NCBI GenBank assembly: GCA_913775095.1
Contig: CAJYIW010000024.1
Location: 124,001 to 188,000, forward strand
Direction of reading: 5' to 3'
DNA from: an uncultured Siphonobacter sp.
GTDB taxonomy: Bacteria > Bacteroidota > Bacteroidia > Cytophagales > Spirosomataceae
DNA: 64,000 nt
The notes under the pieces are model-generated. The model searched no databases and was not told where the DNA came from. It was given only the letters and a program-made list of their open reading frames with translations. Both the position numbers and the translations under genes were made by a program. Position 1 is the first letter of the stretch; each line of letters opens with the position of its first letter. Shown in pieces: positions 9,180-16,942 of this stretch.

Positions 9180-10655
9180 TTACTTTCCCGTTCGAAAGGG
9201 TCTGGCGGGCAAGCCTTCTGTATTGAATAAATTCGGTTGTGATCGTTCGTACCAGCCGAAACGAACCGCCTGCGGATTGGTAATTCGGGGCGATGAAACA
9301 AGGACGGAGTTACCTTTGATTTCCGCCTGAGCCGGAACAAAAACCTGATCTTCGCCAGCAATTTCAAAGTCGCGTAAAGGCTTTCCATCCTGACTTACCA
9401 AACCCGACCGGGCATGATCGAAGTAGAGCCGAAGCGTGGCTTTTTTTGATTTCATTTTCTGAAAAACGGGACCAGAATCTTCGTTCTTTTTTCCGTAGGT
9501 CTGATTCAAAGCTATCAAAGCCAGCCTCCGGCCAATTTCCCATTTATACGTCGGATGAATGTCCGGAATGCTATCCGCCAGATCCGTCGTGACGATCATG
9601 CCGGTATTCGGAATTTGCAGGGCATTGGCCTGAGCTTCTCGGAATTCGGGGAGAAATTCTTTAGTTAATGGAAGCTTATTTCCTTTGGATTCGCTGTAGG
9701 TATGCGGAGCGAGCTGAACGTAGTAGAAAGGCATTTTTGTACCGCCAAAGGCATCTCGCCAGCTGGTAATCAGTGTATTCATTTTTCGGGTGTACGCCAG
9801 CGTTTCTTTCAGAAAGCAGTTACTTTCGCCCTGATACCACAAAAACCCACGCAGGCTGAGCGGGGCTAAAGGCTTAATCATGGTTTCGTAAAACTTGCCG
9901 GGATCACCTTCTATTTTCTGATTCCTGAACTGTTCATCCTGCTGAAAGGCTGCTTCCGAAATCCAGGGTTCGATGCGGCTGCCCGGTACGGCTGAAGCAA
10001 TCACGCCGATCGGCACGCCAAGTTCCTGTTGCAGTTTTTTCGCGAAAAAATACGCCGGAGCCGAAAACGAACGCAGGGCCGAATCCTGAGCAATGCTCCA
10101 GCCGGCGTGACTGGGTTCGGGTTGATCCAGCGTTTTACGGTTTACCAGAAAAATACGGATGTCGGGATTATGAGCCCGCTCCAGCTCGTGCACCGGATCG
10201 GCCCATTCGCCCACCTGTTTCCAGGGTTTCGTTTTTTCACTTTTCCGCATGGTAAATTCCATGTTCGACTGACCCGAACACAGCCACACCTCCCCCACCA
10301 GAATATCATTCAATACAATGGTATTGGTGGCCTGAATGGTTAACTCGGCAGGAACGTTTGAGGCTTTCAGCGGTTTCAGGGTTACTTTCCAGTGGCCTGA
10401 TCCATCCGCGTTTACCCTCTGGCTCTGCTCTTTAAAGCGAACGGTTACTTCTTCCCCCGGTGTGGCCGTGCCCCAAATGAGTAAAGGCTTTTCCCGCTGT
10501 ACTACCATTCCATGGCCTAGAATGCGGGGAAGAGTAACTTCGGCTTTAACCAAAGCATTAGCCAGAATCAGACTTAAGACAAGCAGGATCCTGATGCCAG
10601 CGATAAAGCTGGCATCGGCTTTACTTGATACTATTTGGTTACTCTGATGATGCAT
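9180..10655 (-). CDS. Sialate O-acetylesterase-type SGNH esterase, N-terminus altered by a repeat
   Basis: 491 residues from the only plausible ATG (10655). SGNH block I is GEVWLCSGQSNMEF (121-134), with nucleophile Ser130; a late DIHP motif fits the Asp/His of block V. The family (DUF303/SASA) removes O-acetyl groups from sialate or from pectin-type sugars; the pectin role fits here. The first about 22 residues are odd: KADASFIAGIRIL is encoded by an intergenic hairpin repeat (GCCAGCTTTATCGCTGGC) that reads straight into the hydrophobic signal segment (LLVLSLILANALVKA). The gene lies 39 nt after the beta-propeller gene. Confidence 0.85.
   Translation of the reverse strand: MHHQSNQIVSSKADASFIAGIRILLVLSLILANALVKAEVTLPRILGHGMVVQREKPLLIWGTATPGEEVTVRFKEQSQRVNADGSGHWKVTLKPLKASNVPAELTIQATNTIVLNDILVGEVWLCSGQSNMEFTMRKSEKTKPWKQVGEWADPVHELERAHNPDIRIFLVNRKTLDQPEPSHAGWSIAQDSALRSFSAPAYFFAKKLQQELGVPIGVIASAVPGSRIEPWISEAAFQQDEQFRNQKIEGDPGKFYETMIKPLAPLSLRGFLWYQGESNCFLKETLAYTRKMNTLITSWRDAFGGTKMPFYYVQLAPHTYSESKGNKLPLTKEFLPEFREAQANALQIPNTGMIVTTDLADSIPDIHPTYKWEIGRRLALIALNQTYGKKNEDSGPVFQKMKSKKATLRLYFDHARSGLVSQDGKPLRDFEIAGEDQVFVPAQAEIKGNSVLVSSPRITNPQAVRFGWYERSQPNLFNTEGLPARPFRTGK
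10593..10622. repeat. Hairpin repeat copy inside the 5' coding region of the SGNH esterase
   Basis: GATGCCAGCGATAAAGCTGG followed by CATCGGCTT matches the closing hairpin of the tandem units at 6125-6298. A half copy (AAGCTGGCATCGGCTTA) follows at 10680-10696, overlapping the stop codon of the beta-propeller gene. Confidence 0.7.
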
Positions 10656-10694
10656 TTTTATTACTATGTCTATACTTCATAAGCTGGCATCGGC

Positions 10695-12515
10695 TTATTT
10701 AACCTGAAAAGACCTGATTTCGTAAGCGGCCTCCGGGTCCATTTTTCCTGCCTCGAGCAAGTCGTAATGCTGATCCGTTGGCGTGTCGGCGTTGGGAAAT
10801 CTTCGGACTACTCCCGTACGGAACAGTACTTTCTTGAAGTACGGAACCGGAGCAAAAAACAGCTTCAGGCCTTTGTTCACGCCGTTCACCCAAACGGTAT
10901 ACATCCGTTTGTTACAATCCATTTCCAGCTTAATCGTGTAAGCCTTTCCGGCTTCGTACCTGATTACCCCCGCTTCCCGATACCCTACTTTGGCTTTTAG
11001 TGAACTGTCGGCATCGAAAATCAGGCGGGCGGCGGCCTGCCCGTTGGGTCCCTGAAGTTCAATGTGCAATACCCCGTGATTATTCTGGCGGGGAACTATC
11101 GTAAATTCAATCACGGGCTTACGTGATTCGGCAATCACCCGTTCTGCTGTGGCGTAATCAAAATGATCTTTATCTTTTAATACCAGTGCTTTCTTCCCAT
11201 CACTGCCCTTTTCTATTTGCACGGGAGCCAGCACCGGACTGTAGATGTTCCAGTACTTCAGCTCTTCTCCGGCGGGTAAGTCCGCGAAAACTTCCTGCAC
11301 CGGGCCTTTTACCTCAGCCGTAATGGGCACCGGAACTTTCGCTACCCAGAGGTCTTCTTTGTTCATGCTGTAAGTCAGCCACATGTTCCCGTCCGGAGGT
11401 GTGCCGTTGCCTTCTTCGATCCCACGAACGTACTGCGGACCGTAGGATTTGTAGTTCCCGCCGTAACGCATGGCCGTAATCTCGCCGGTTATCAGCCAGA
11501 GGTTTTTATAATCGAGCCCGTTATGACTGGTAGAAATGGCTAAAGGCCAGCGAAATTCTGACGGGTTATAAACCGTGGCAAACTTGCCATCCGACGTTTT
11601 CTGTCCCCAGATTTTAGCGTTACTGTTCACAAAACCCGGAGCCCGCAGAGGGTTATATTCCCAGGTTTTCCCGTTGTCTTTGCTGACGGAGGTCAGGGCG
11701 TGTTTCCACAGCCCCACGGTTTTTCCGTCCGGCAGATGATAATAACTAAACGCCTTGGCTTCTTTTTTGAGCGGAATCAGCGGGTCATTCCGGTCCGCTT
11801 CCTCGACCCATTGCTGCATCATCAGCGGCGTATTCAATAATTCAGTACAGGCTTCCACGAAGCCTTTGTCTTTACTAGCGGAATAGAGTGGATACGTATT
11901 TTTGTCAAGCTTCCAGGAAGCATTCGGACGAATGAAGTAAATCGGGCCGTAGGTGCCGTCGGCATACACCTCCCGCACCACACGGCCAATGCCCTGCCCG
12001 TCATTCGGATCATCTTTGGCATCCATGGCAATGCCGTAATACGCCAGCGTCAGCAACCGTTTGTTTTGGGCTACGAAAAATCCCATCCGCTGGTGCATCA
12101 CGGCGTACAGATCTTTCGCCACGCCGGGCTGATTTTTCTTGGAAAACCCATCCGGAATTTTGTAGGGCGGAAAAATAACCGCTGGCTTCGACCAGTGGTA
12201 GCCGTCTTTGGACGTCAGCAGTAAGGTCTGACCCGGCGGGATGTGCTCTCCCACCGGATCGCTTAAGTATTGAAGGTAAAACGTATGATTCCAGTACGCC
12301 AGCATCGGGGCGTGATTGTACGTCCAGTTGTTTTCGGGGTTATCCCGATTGGCCCGGAATGTCTGAATGTTATGTACACCGACGGCCGAATTGAGTTGCC
12401 CGTGATGGTAATCGACATTCGACAGCGTGTTTCCCACGTAGCGAACCGTGTCCTGAGCCTGAACGCTCATACCACCCATTAATGCCAATAAAGCCGTGAA
12501 ACGAAGGCTTTTCAT
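10695..12515 (-). CDS. Secreted beta-propeller protein, probable glycosidase of unassigned family
   Basis: 606 residues with a clean signal peptide (ending SVQAQ). Propeller-like blades are suggested by repeated strand/turn units such as LLTSKDGYHWSKP (about 100), SVSKDNGKTWEYNP (about 276), AISTSHNGLDYKNLW (about 328) and NMWLTYSMNKEDLWVAKVPVP (about 379), as in sialidase- or GH43-type folds. The last about 170 residues (PVIEFTIVPRQNNHGVLHIE onward) look like a concanavalin/LamG-type sandwich. I do not recognise the family with certainty. Its start codon overlaps the stop of the GH43-like gene by 4 nt (ATGA), so the two are translationally coupled. Confidence 0.7.
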   Translation of the reverse strand: MKSLRFTALLALMGGMSVQAQDTVRYVGNTLSNVDYHHGQLNSAVGVHNIQTFRANRDNPENNWTYNHAPMLAYWNHTFYLQYLSDPVGEHIPPGQTLLLTSKDGYHWSKPAVIFPPYKIPDGFSKKNQPGVAKDLYAVMHQRMGFFVAQNKRLLTLAYYGIAMDAKDDPNDGQGIGRVVREVYADGTYGPIYFIRPNASWKLDKNTYPLYSASKDKGFVEACTELLNTPLMMQQWVEEADRNDPLIPLKKEAKAFSYYHLPDGKTVGLWKHALTSVSKDNGKTWEYNPLRAPGFVNSNAKIWGQKTSDGKFATVYNPSEFRWPLAISTSHNGLDYKNLWLITGEITAMRYGGNYKSYGPQYVRGIEEGNGTPPDGNMWLTYSMNKEDLWVAKVPVPITAEVKGPVQEVFADLPAGEELKYWNIYSPVLAPVQIEKGSDGKKALVLKDKDHFDYATAERVIAESRKPVIEFTIVPRQNNHGVLHIELQGPNGQAAARLIFDADSSLKAKVGYREAGVIRYEAGKAYTIKLEMDCNKRMYTVWVNGVNKGLKLFFAPVPYFKKVLFRTGVVRRFPNADTPTDQHYDLLEAGKMDPEAAYEIRSFQVK

Positions 12516-13408
12516 TGCTGCAATCCTTTCAATATTTTTCGATTTACTTTCAGAATTGTCCCGTGCTTGTGTCCCTCCGGAACGCTCACGTCTGCTTTAG
12601 TAAAACTTTTGAAGTCTTTCGTCTGAACGGCTTCGTAGGTTTTCGTGCGATAGGAATCGAAGTAAATCAACCAGTTATCTTTTACTTTCACTACTGAGGG
12701 ACCTTCCGTAAACGGTTCGGTAAAGGCTTGGGAAACGTCGGTATAAGGTCCGGTGGCCCGTTTGCCAAAGGCGACTTTAAGATTCCGGTTCGGACGGGTA
12801 TTATCCTTCAGAACGAGCACATAGTCTTCTTTTTTACGCTTCACGATAACCGCATCAATCACACTAAAGGCCGGATCCAGGAAAAGCTGCGTCGGCGAGA
12901 AGGTTTTAAAATCGTAGGTCGTGGTGTAATACATCCGGTGGTTATTATCCTCGTCCTCCACCCCTCTCGCAAAGCGATGCGGAATGGTCGAGGCCCAGAT
13001 GATGACAAACTGACCCGTTTCATCGTCCATGAATACCTCCGGGGCCCAAACGTTTACGGTGGCCGCTTCGTGCTCCATGACGGGTAGAAATCGTTGTTCC
13101 GACCAGTGAATGAGATCTTTGGAACTGGCATAGCCGAAGCCTTTATCACCCTTCCAGCTACAGGTCCAGACCAGGTGAAACGTACCGTCTTTTCCCTGCA
13201 CCATCGACGGATCCCGCATGACTTTCTGCGTACCAATTTCGGGCTTCAGCAGGACTTTATTCAGGTCGTTCCAGTGATAGCCGTCCTTGCTGTACAGCAT
13301 CCGTAAACCTTCATTGGCCGGTTCGTGAAAAGAGGTGAACAGATACGTATCTTTTGCACAGGAACCCAGGCATAACGAAAGTCCGGCATAAAGAGCTAGC
13401 TTCCTCAT
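12512..13408 (-). CDS. GH43-like five-bladed propeller lipoprotein
   Basis: 298 residues. The N-terminus has a lipobox (LCLGSC, Cys17), so the protein is lipid-anchored. MRDPSMVQ (64-71) and VNVWAPEVFMD (118-128) are the classic GH43/clan F Asp-Pro and WAPE segments. GH43 proteins are mostly alpha-L-arabinofuranosidases, beta-xylosidases or galactan exo-enzymes; arabinose removal fits the cluster. The ATG overlaps the stop of the GH140 gene by 4 nt, and its own stop overlaps the next start by 4 nt, giving a tightly coupled three-gene block. Activity is not proven, because many short GH43-like proteins are unassigned. Confidence 0.75.
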   Translation of the reverse strand: MRKLALYAGLSLCLGSCAKDTYLFTSFHEPANEGLRMLYSKDGYHWNDLNKVLLKPEIGTQKVMRDPSMVQGKDGTFHLVWTCSWKGDKGFGYASSKDLIHWSEQRFLPVMEHEAATVNVWAPEVFMDDETGQFVIIWASTIPHRFARGVEDEDNNHRMYYTTTYDFKTFSPTQLFLDPAFSVIDAVIVKRKKEDYVLVLKDNTRPNRNLKVAFGKRATGPYTDVSQAFTEPFTEGPSVVKVKDNWLIYFDSYRTKTYEAVQTKDFKSFTKADVSVPEGHKHGTILKVNRKILKGLQQ

Positions 13409-14808
13409 AATTTATCAATGACCAGCACCCAGTCGTTTCCGTCCTTCGGCTCTCCCGGCGGGTTGAATTCCTGCACGCCCTGATTGCTTACCTCACCGAT
13501 TTCCGTCGTTTTTCCATCTCTTGGGCTATACCAGGAAGCCTTGACTTTCTCGCCCGGAATTGTACCCATGTTGAGTTTGAAGTTCCGGCCCGTGTAGGTG
13601 TACACCAGAACATAATCGTTGCCGCGACTGGCCGTGAGGTAATTGTATTTTTCCCCCTGATCGGCTACGAGCGACTGATCAGGGACACGGTCAAAGTAAG
13701 ATTTGGACAGTAACAGATTTTTCAGATGCACCATCTGCCCCGCCCCTTCGACGTTGATGGCTTTATCCCAGGTTAATTTCGGACCATAGGAGCTGCCCGA
13801 CGTATCATCCGTGCGGTGCATTTGCATAACTTCGTTATCACCGTAGGTGTATCCAAAGGCTCCGGCCAGTACCGACCAGTACCCATAGCGACGCACATCC
13901 GCCGCCGTCCAGCGGGGTTGAGTTACGTCGTGTAAGCCGTGCGGAATGCCCTCGTAGGAAGGTTCGCCATCAATGACGGGTTTGACGGGTTTCAGGGCAT
14001 AATCGGCCTGAATGAAACGCCAGTTATCTTCGCCATAGTGATACTTATCGTTTCTGGACGTATCCTGAGCGTAGTTCCGGTGACCGGACTGCACCATGTT
14101 GAAGTCCATCCATTTTTCGGCGTGGAACCAGTCGGAAGAGGTGTATCGGCCACGAGGGTGATACGTAATGAGGTGGTTGGGATCTTTCTCGCGAAGGGTC
14201 TGACCAATGGCCTGCCATACCTCCAGTCCGTCGCTGCCCTTGATGTCACCGCCGTTTAACCAGATGATGTTTTTACGGTCTTTATACCGATTGGCGAGGA
14301 ATTCGGCGAAGAGTTTTGCATCCTCGGGTTTTACTTTTCCTGACTTCACATTCGATCCCCAGATCGGAACCAGAGCCATGTAGATTCCTTTTTCAGCCGC
14401 TTTGTCTACGACGTAATCCACATGATTCCAAAAATCGTATTCTTCGGGTTTATCGGGATTGTCCCCGTTTTCTACCCGCGTCGTAGCGACGTTTTTATTG
14501 ACCAGTGCCGAATCGCCGTAGACGTTTTTAGCCCCCAGTGTGTGCAACACCATCACCTGAATGACGTTGAAGCCTTTTTTCCGACGGTCTTCCAGATACG
14601 TATCGGCCTCTTCACGAGTGAGTTTTGTAAATAATAACCAGCCGGTATCGCCGAGCCAGAAAAACGGCTCATTCTCTGCTTTCGTAGCCAGAAACCGACC
14701 GTTTTCGGATACTTTTAACAGACTCAGTTCTTTGGGTTTTTCTTCTTTTTGCTGACAGGCCCAGCAGGCCGCCACCACGCTCAGAAAGAGCCCTATTTTT
14801 TTAGTCAT
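13405..14808 (-). CDS. Apiosidase-like glycoside hydrolase (DUF4038, GH140 type), lipoprotein
   Basis: 467 residues with a lipobox-like N-terminus (VVAACWAC, Cys18). The DUF4038 barrel starts at NGRFLATKAENEPFFWLGDT (36-55) and includes KGFNVIQVMVLH (78-89) and NIIWLNGGDIKG (180-191). Asp188 in NGGD and Glu282 in VIDGEPSYEG sit in the positions expected for the catalytic Asp/Glu pair. A C-terminal beta-sandwich (about 395-467) matches the putative collagen-binding domain seen with DUF4038. GH140 enzymes hydrolyse the D-apiose link that ties RG-II side chains to the galacturonan backbone. Family membership is good; apiose specificity is inferred but strengthened by the pathway genes at 21953-31909. 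Confidence 0.8.
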   Translation of the reverse strand: MTKKIGLFLSVVAACWACQQKEEKPKELSLLKVSENGRFLATKAENEPFFWLGDTGWLLFTKLTREEADTYLEDRRKKGFNVIQVMVLHTLGAKNVYGDSALVNKNVATTRVENGDNPDKPEEYDFWNHVDYVVDKAAEKGIYMALVPIWGSNVKSGKVKPEDAKLFAEFLANRYKDRKNIIWLNGGDIKGSDGLEVWQAIGQTLREKDPNHLITYHPRGRYTSSDWFHAEKWMDFNMVQSGHRNYAQDTSRNDKYHYGEDNWRFIQADYALKPVKPVIDGEPSYEGIPHGLHDVTQPRWTAADVRRYGYWSVLAGAFGYTYGDNEVMQMHRTDDTSGSSYGPKLTWDKAINVEGAGQMVHLKNLLLSKSYFDRVPDQSLVADQGEKYNYLTASRGNDYVLVYTYTGRNFKLNMGTIPGEKVKASWYSPRDGKTTEIGEVSNQGVQEFNPPGEPKDGNDWVLVIDKL

Positions 14809-15141
14809 GGACTAAGGTTTTTAAATCAGTAAATGGTTTAGAGCCTGATCATTTCCCGTTTTTACCGGGCAGTCATCTTAGTAGAGACGCCAACTATCTG
14901 GGTCTCCCTTACACAAGATTTTGGCCCTAAACGGAGCGTCAGGGCCATTTTTCAAACGTAGAGCAGGAAAGACATTCGTACGTTATGATAACTTATCATA
15001 GTTCTGTACGATACTGTCCTGGGAGGGCGTCACCGAAGCAGCCGATGGGTTGAAATTTTTTAGAAGTTTTTTACTGAAACTGCTCCCAGTGTTCGGTCAA
15101 AGAACGCCCCTGGAACGATAGATGAGGCTTTTTAGTGACCC

Positions 15142-15254
15142 CTCCTGTCATCCCAAGTGAAACGAGGGACCTTACCGGACGCTTCCATTACTCGCCAGCA
15201 GGAAAGTATAACCCAAGCCTAAGTAAGGTCTCTCCCTACGGTCGAGATGACAGG
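15142..15254. repeat. 113-bp MITE-like repeat, copy 1
   Basis: Begins CTCCTGTCATCCC and ends GATGACAGG, so the termini are inverted. Inner inverted segments GACCTTAC and GTAAGGTC are also present. The CTGTCATCC...GATGACAG ends resemble a repeat class common between genes in Bacteroidota genomes. Confidence 0.8.
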
Positions 15255-15292
15255 TAAGCGGACTGATTCATGTACCAATCTGACCCAAGCTA

Positions 15293-15405
15293 CTCCTGTC
15301 TTCCTGAGTGAAACGAGGGACCTTACCGGACGCTTCCACTACTCCCCAGCAGGAAAGTACCTCCCAAGCCTAAGTAAGGTCTCTCCCTACGGTCGGGATG
15401 ACAGG
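15293..15405. repeat. 113-bp MITE-like repeat, copy 2
   Basis: A second copy of the 15142-15254 element in the same orientation, same length and with few differences, 38 nt further on. No open frame or transposase is inside, so any movement would need a protein supplied from elsewhere. Confidence 0.8.
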
Positions 15406-15452
15406 GATGTAGCTTTAACTTAGCCATGCTAACTTCCCGAAGGCTTTGCCGT

Positions 15453-15472
15453 GGCTGGTGTCTCCACCAGCC
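15453..15472. repeat. GGCTGGTG hairpin after SusD
   Basis: A perfect 8-bp stem (GGCTGGTG/CACCAGCC) with a 4-nt loop, starting 12 nt past the SusD stop. The same hairpin occurs at 31011-31030 in the other orientation, and a looser version occurs inside the tandem repeat at 54962-55360. Confidence 0.65.
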
Positions 15473-15483
15473 ACCAGCCTATA

Positions 15484-16935
15484 TCAATTATACCCCGGAT
15501 TCTGCGTGATGACAGAATTTTGCTGGAGCACCGTCAAAGGTATCGGAGCGATCAGTCGTTGCTGGGTAGCGGCTTTACCTTTGGCCGTCAGGACGGGAAT
15601 GGCCCGGCTCGTCCGTTTGAGGTCAAACCAGCGGTGAAACTCCAGAGCCAGCTCCACCCGTCGCTCGTGTTCCAGAGCCAGAGGTACGGAATTGTATCGG
15701 GCGGGATAATTCGCCGTACCGTACGCGGGTAAGCCTACCCGGGCACGCACCTGATTCAGGTACGTCGGGTCATCCGTAGCTTCCGTTAGTAATAACAGGG
15801 CATCGGCGTACCTCAGAACCACAAAATTACTGATTCCCAACACCTTACCCGTAGTTACGGGCGTAGTTTTGTCATTCCATTTTTTAGGAAACCGAACGGC
15901 CTGAAACACCCCTTTGGCATCGACATACCCGGTATCAATACTGGCCGTTCGGCGAGGGTCGCCCGATTCGAATTCATTCCACAAGTCATTGGTTACCTGA
16001 TTAATGCCACCGCCAATGTAACCCGTGTAACTCACCGCCGGGAAGAAGGTCTGGTAGTATTCGCTGAACGGCGTCGTGGGTGACCCACCCAGAAACTGAA
16101 TCTCAAAAATGGATTCGCTGGTATTTTTGTTCGCATTCGACCAGAGTGAGGCGTATGACGAAACGAGCGAATATTGTTTGCTGTCCACCACTTCTTTCAG
16201 TACGCGGGCGGCGTTTGTTTTGTCTCCCTGAGCCAGATACACTTTGCCCAACAGCGTCTTGGCCGCTCCCTGCGTGGGTTTTCCTTTGGCCGTGGCCGAA
16301 GCCAGGGGGAGGTTATCCGCCGCGTATTGCAAGTCCGTCAGAATCTGTTTGTACACATCCGCCTGAGCCGTGCGGGCATAGGTATAGCTTTCCGCCGCCG
16401 TAATGGGCGTCAGCACCAGTGGAATATCGCCCCAGGTTTGCACCATGTTGAAGTAATACAGGCCCCGCAGAAACTGCATCTGAGCCCGGATAGACTTCTT
16501 GTAATCCTCATCCAGCGTGGCTCCTTCCAGTTTCTGAATGACGATATTCACGTTATACAGAGCCGAGTAATACGTTTGCCAGAAGGTGTAGTTGATCGTA
16601 TTGGAGGAATTGATGCTGTAATCCCGATAGGCCCATTTATCGGCCTGAATCCCGGCTACCGCATTCAGCGTTACGTTATCCGACTGAATTTCTCCCGCGT
16701 AGGAAACCGGGCCTTCCGGACCATACACGGAGTACAGCGTGGCCATGGCGGCATTGGCGGCCAGATCAAAATCAGCGGTGGTTCGGTAAAAATTTTCGGA
16801 GTTGGCATTGGAAATGGGAGCCAGATCCAGAAAGGAACTCTTACAGCCCGTCGTCAGGGTAAGCATACCGGCGGTGACGAGGATTGCTTTCAGGCCGTTT
16901 ACTACTCGATTATTTATTGTCTTTTTCATCGTCAA
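15484..16935 (-). CDS. SusD/RagB family outer-membrane glycan-binding lipoprotein (PUL 1)
   Basis: 483 residues with lipobox LTTGC (Cys31). The SusD N-terminal helical region starts with SSFLDLAPISNANSENFYRT, and the TPR-like pattern RAQMQFLRGLYYFNMVQTWGDIPLVL (about 148-173) is a family hallmark. The C-terminal region ends with ELALEFHRWFDLKRT and IPLTVLQQNSVITQNPGYN, as in nearly all SusD proteins. It binds oligosaccharide at the cell surface and forms the lid of its SusC partner, encoded 7 nt upstream. It fixes Region A as a polysaccharide utilisation locus. Confidence 0.96.
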   Translation of the reverse strand: MTMKKTINNRVVNGLKAILVTAGMLTLTTGCKSSFLDLAPISNANSENFYRTTADFDLAANAAMATLYSVYGPEGPVSYAGEIQSDNVTLNAVAGIQADKWAYRDYSINSSNTINYTFWQTYYSALYNVNIVIQKLEGATLDEDYKKSIRAQMQFLRGLYYFNMVQTWGDIPLVLTPITAAESYTYARTAQADVYKQILTDLQYAADNLPLASATAKGKPTQGAAKTLLGKVYLAQGDKTNAARVLKEVVDSKQYSLVSSYASLWSNANKNTSESIFEIQFLGGSPTTPFSEYYQTFFPAVSYTGYIGGGINQVTNDLWNEFESGDPRRTASIDTGYVDAKGVFQAVRFPKKWNDKTTPVTTGKVLGISNFVVLRYADALLLLTEATDDPTYLNQVRARVGLPAYGTANYPARYNSVPLALEHERRVELALEFHRWFDLKRTSRAIPVLTAKGKAATQQRLIAPIPLTVLQQNSVITQNPGYN

Positions 16936-16942
16936 TCAAGGA

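Larger units (their letters stand above)
14809..15483. other. 675-nt non-coding gap with repeats
   Basis: No credible gene lies here. Contents, left to right: a hairpin TGGCCCT...AGGGCCA followed by T5 (14922-14952); CAAACGTA at 14953-14960, which on the minus strand reads TACGTTTG and fits the Bacteroidota -7 box for the GH140 gene, though with no clear -33 box; a pair of 113-bp MITE-like repeats (15142-15254 and 15293-15405); and a GGCTGGTG hairpin (15453-15472) directly after the SusD stop. Confidence 0.6.
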
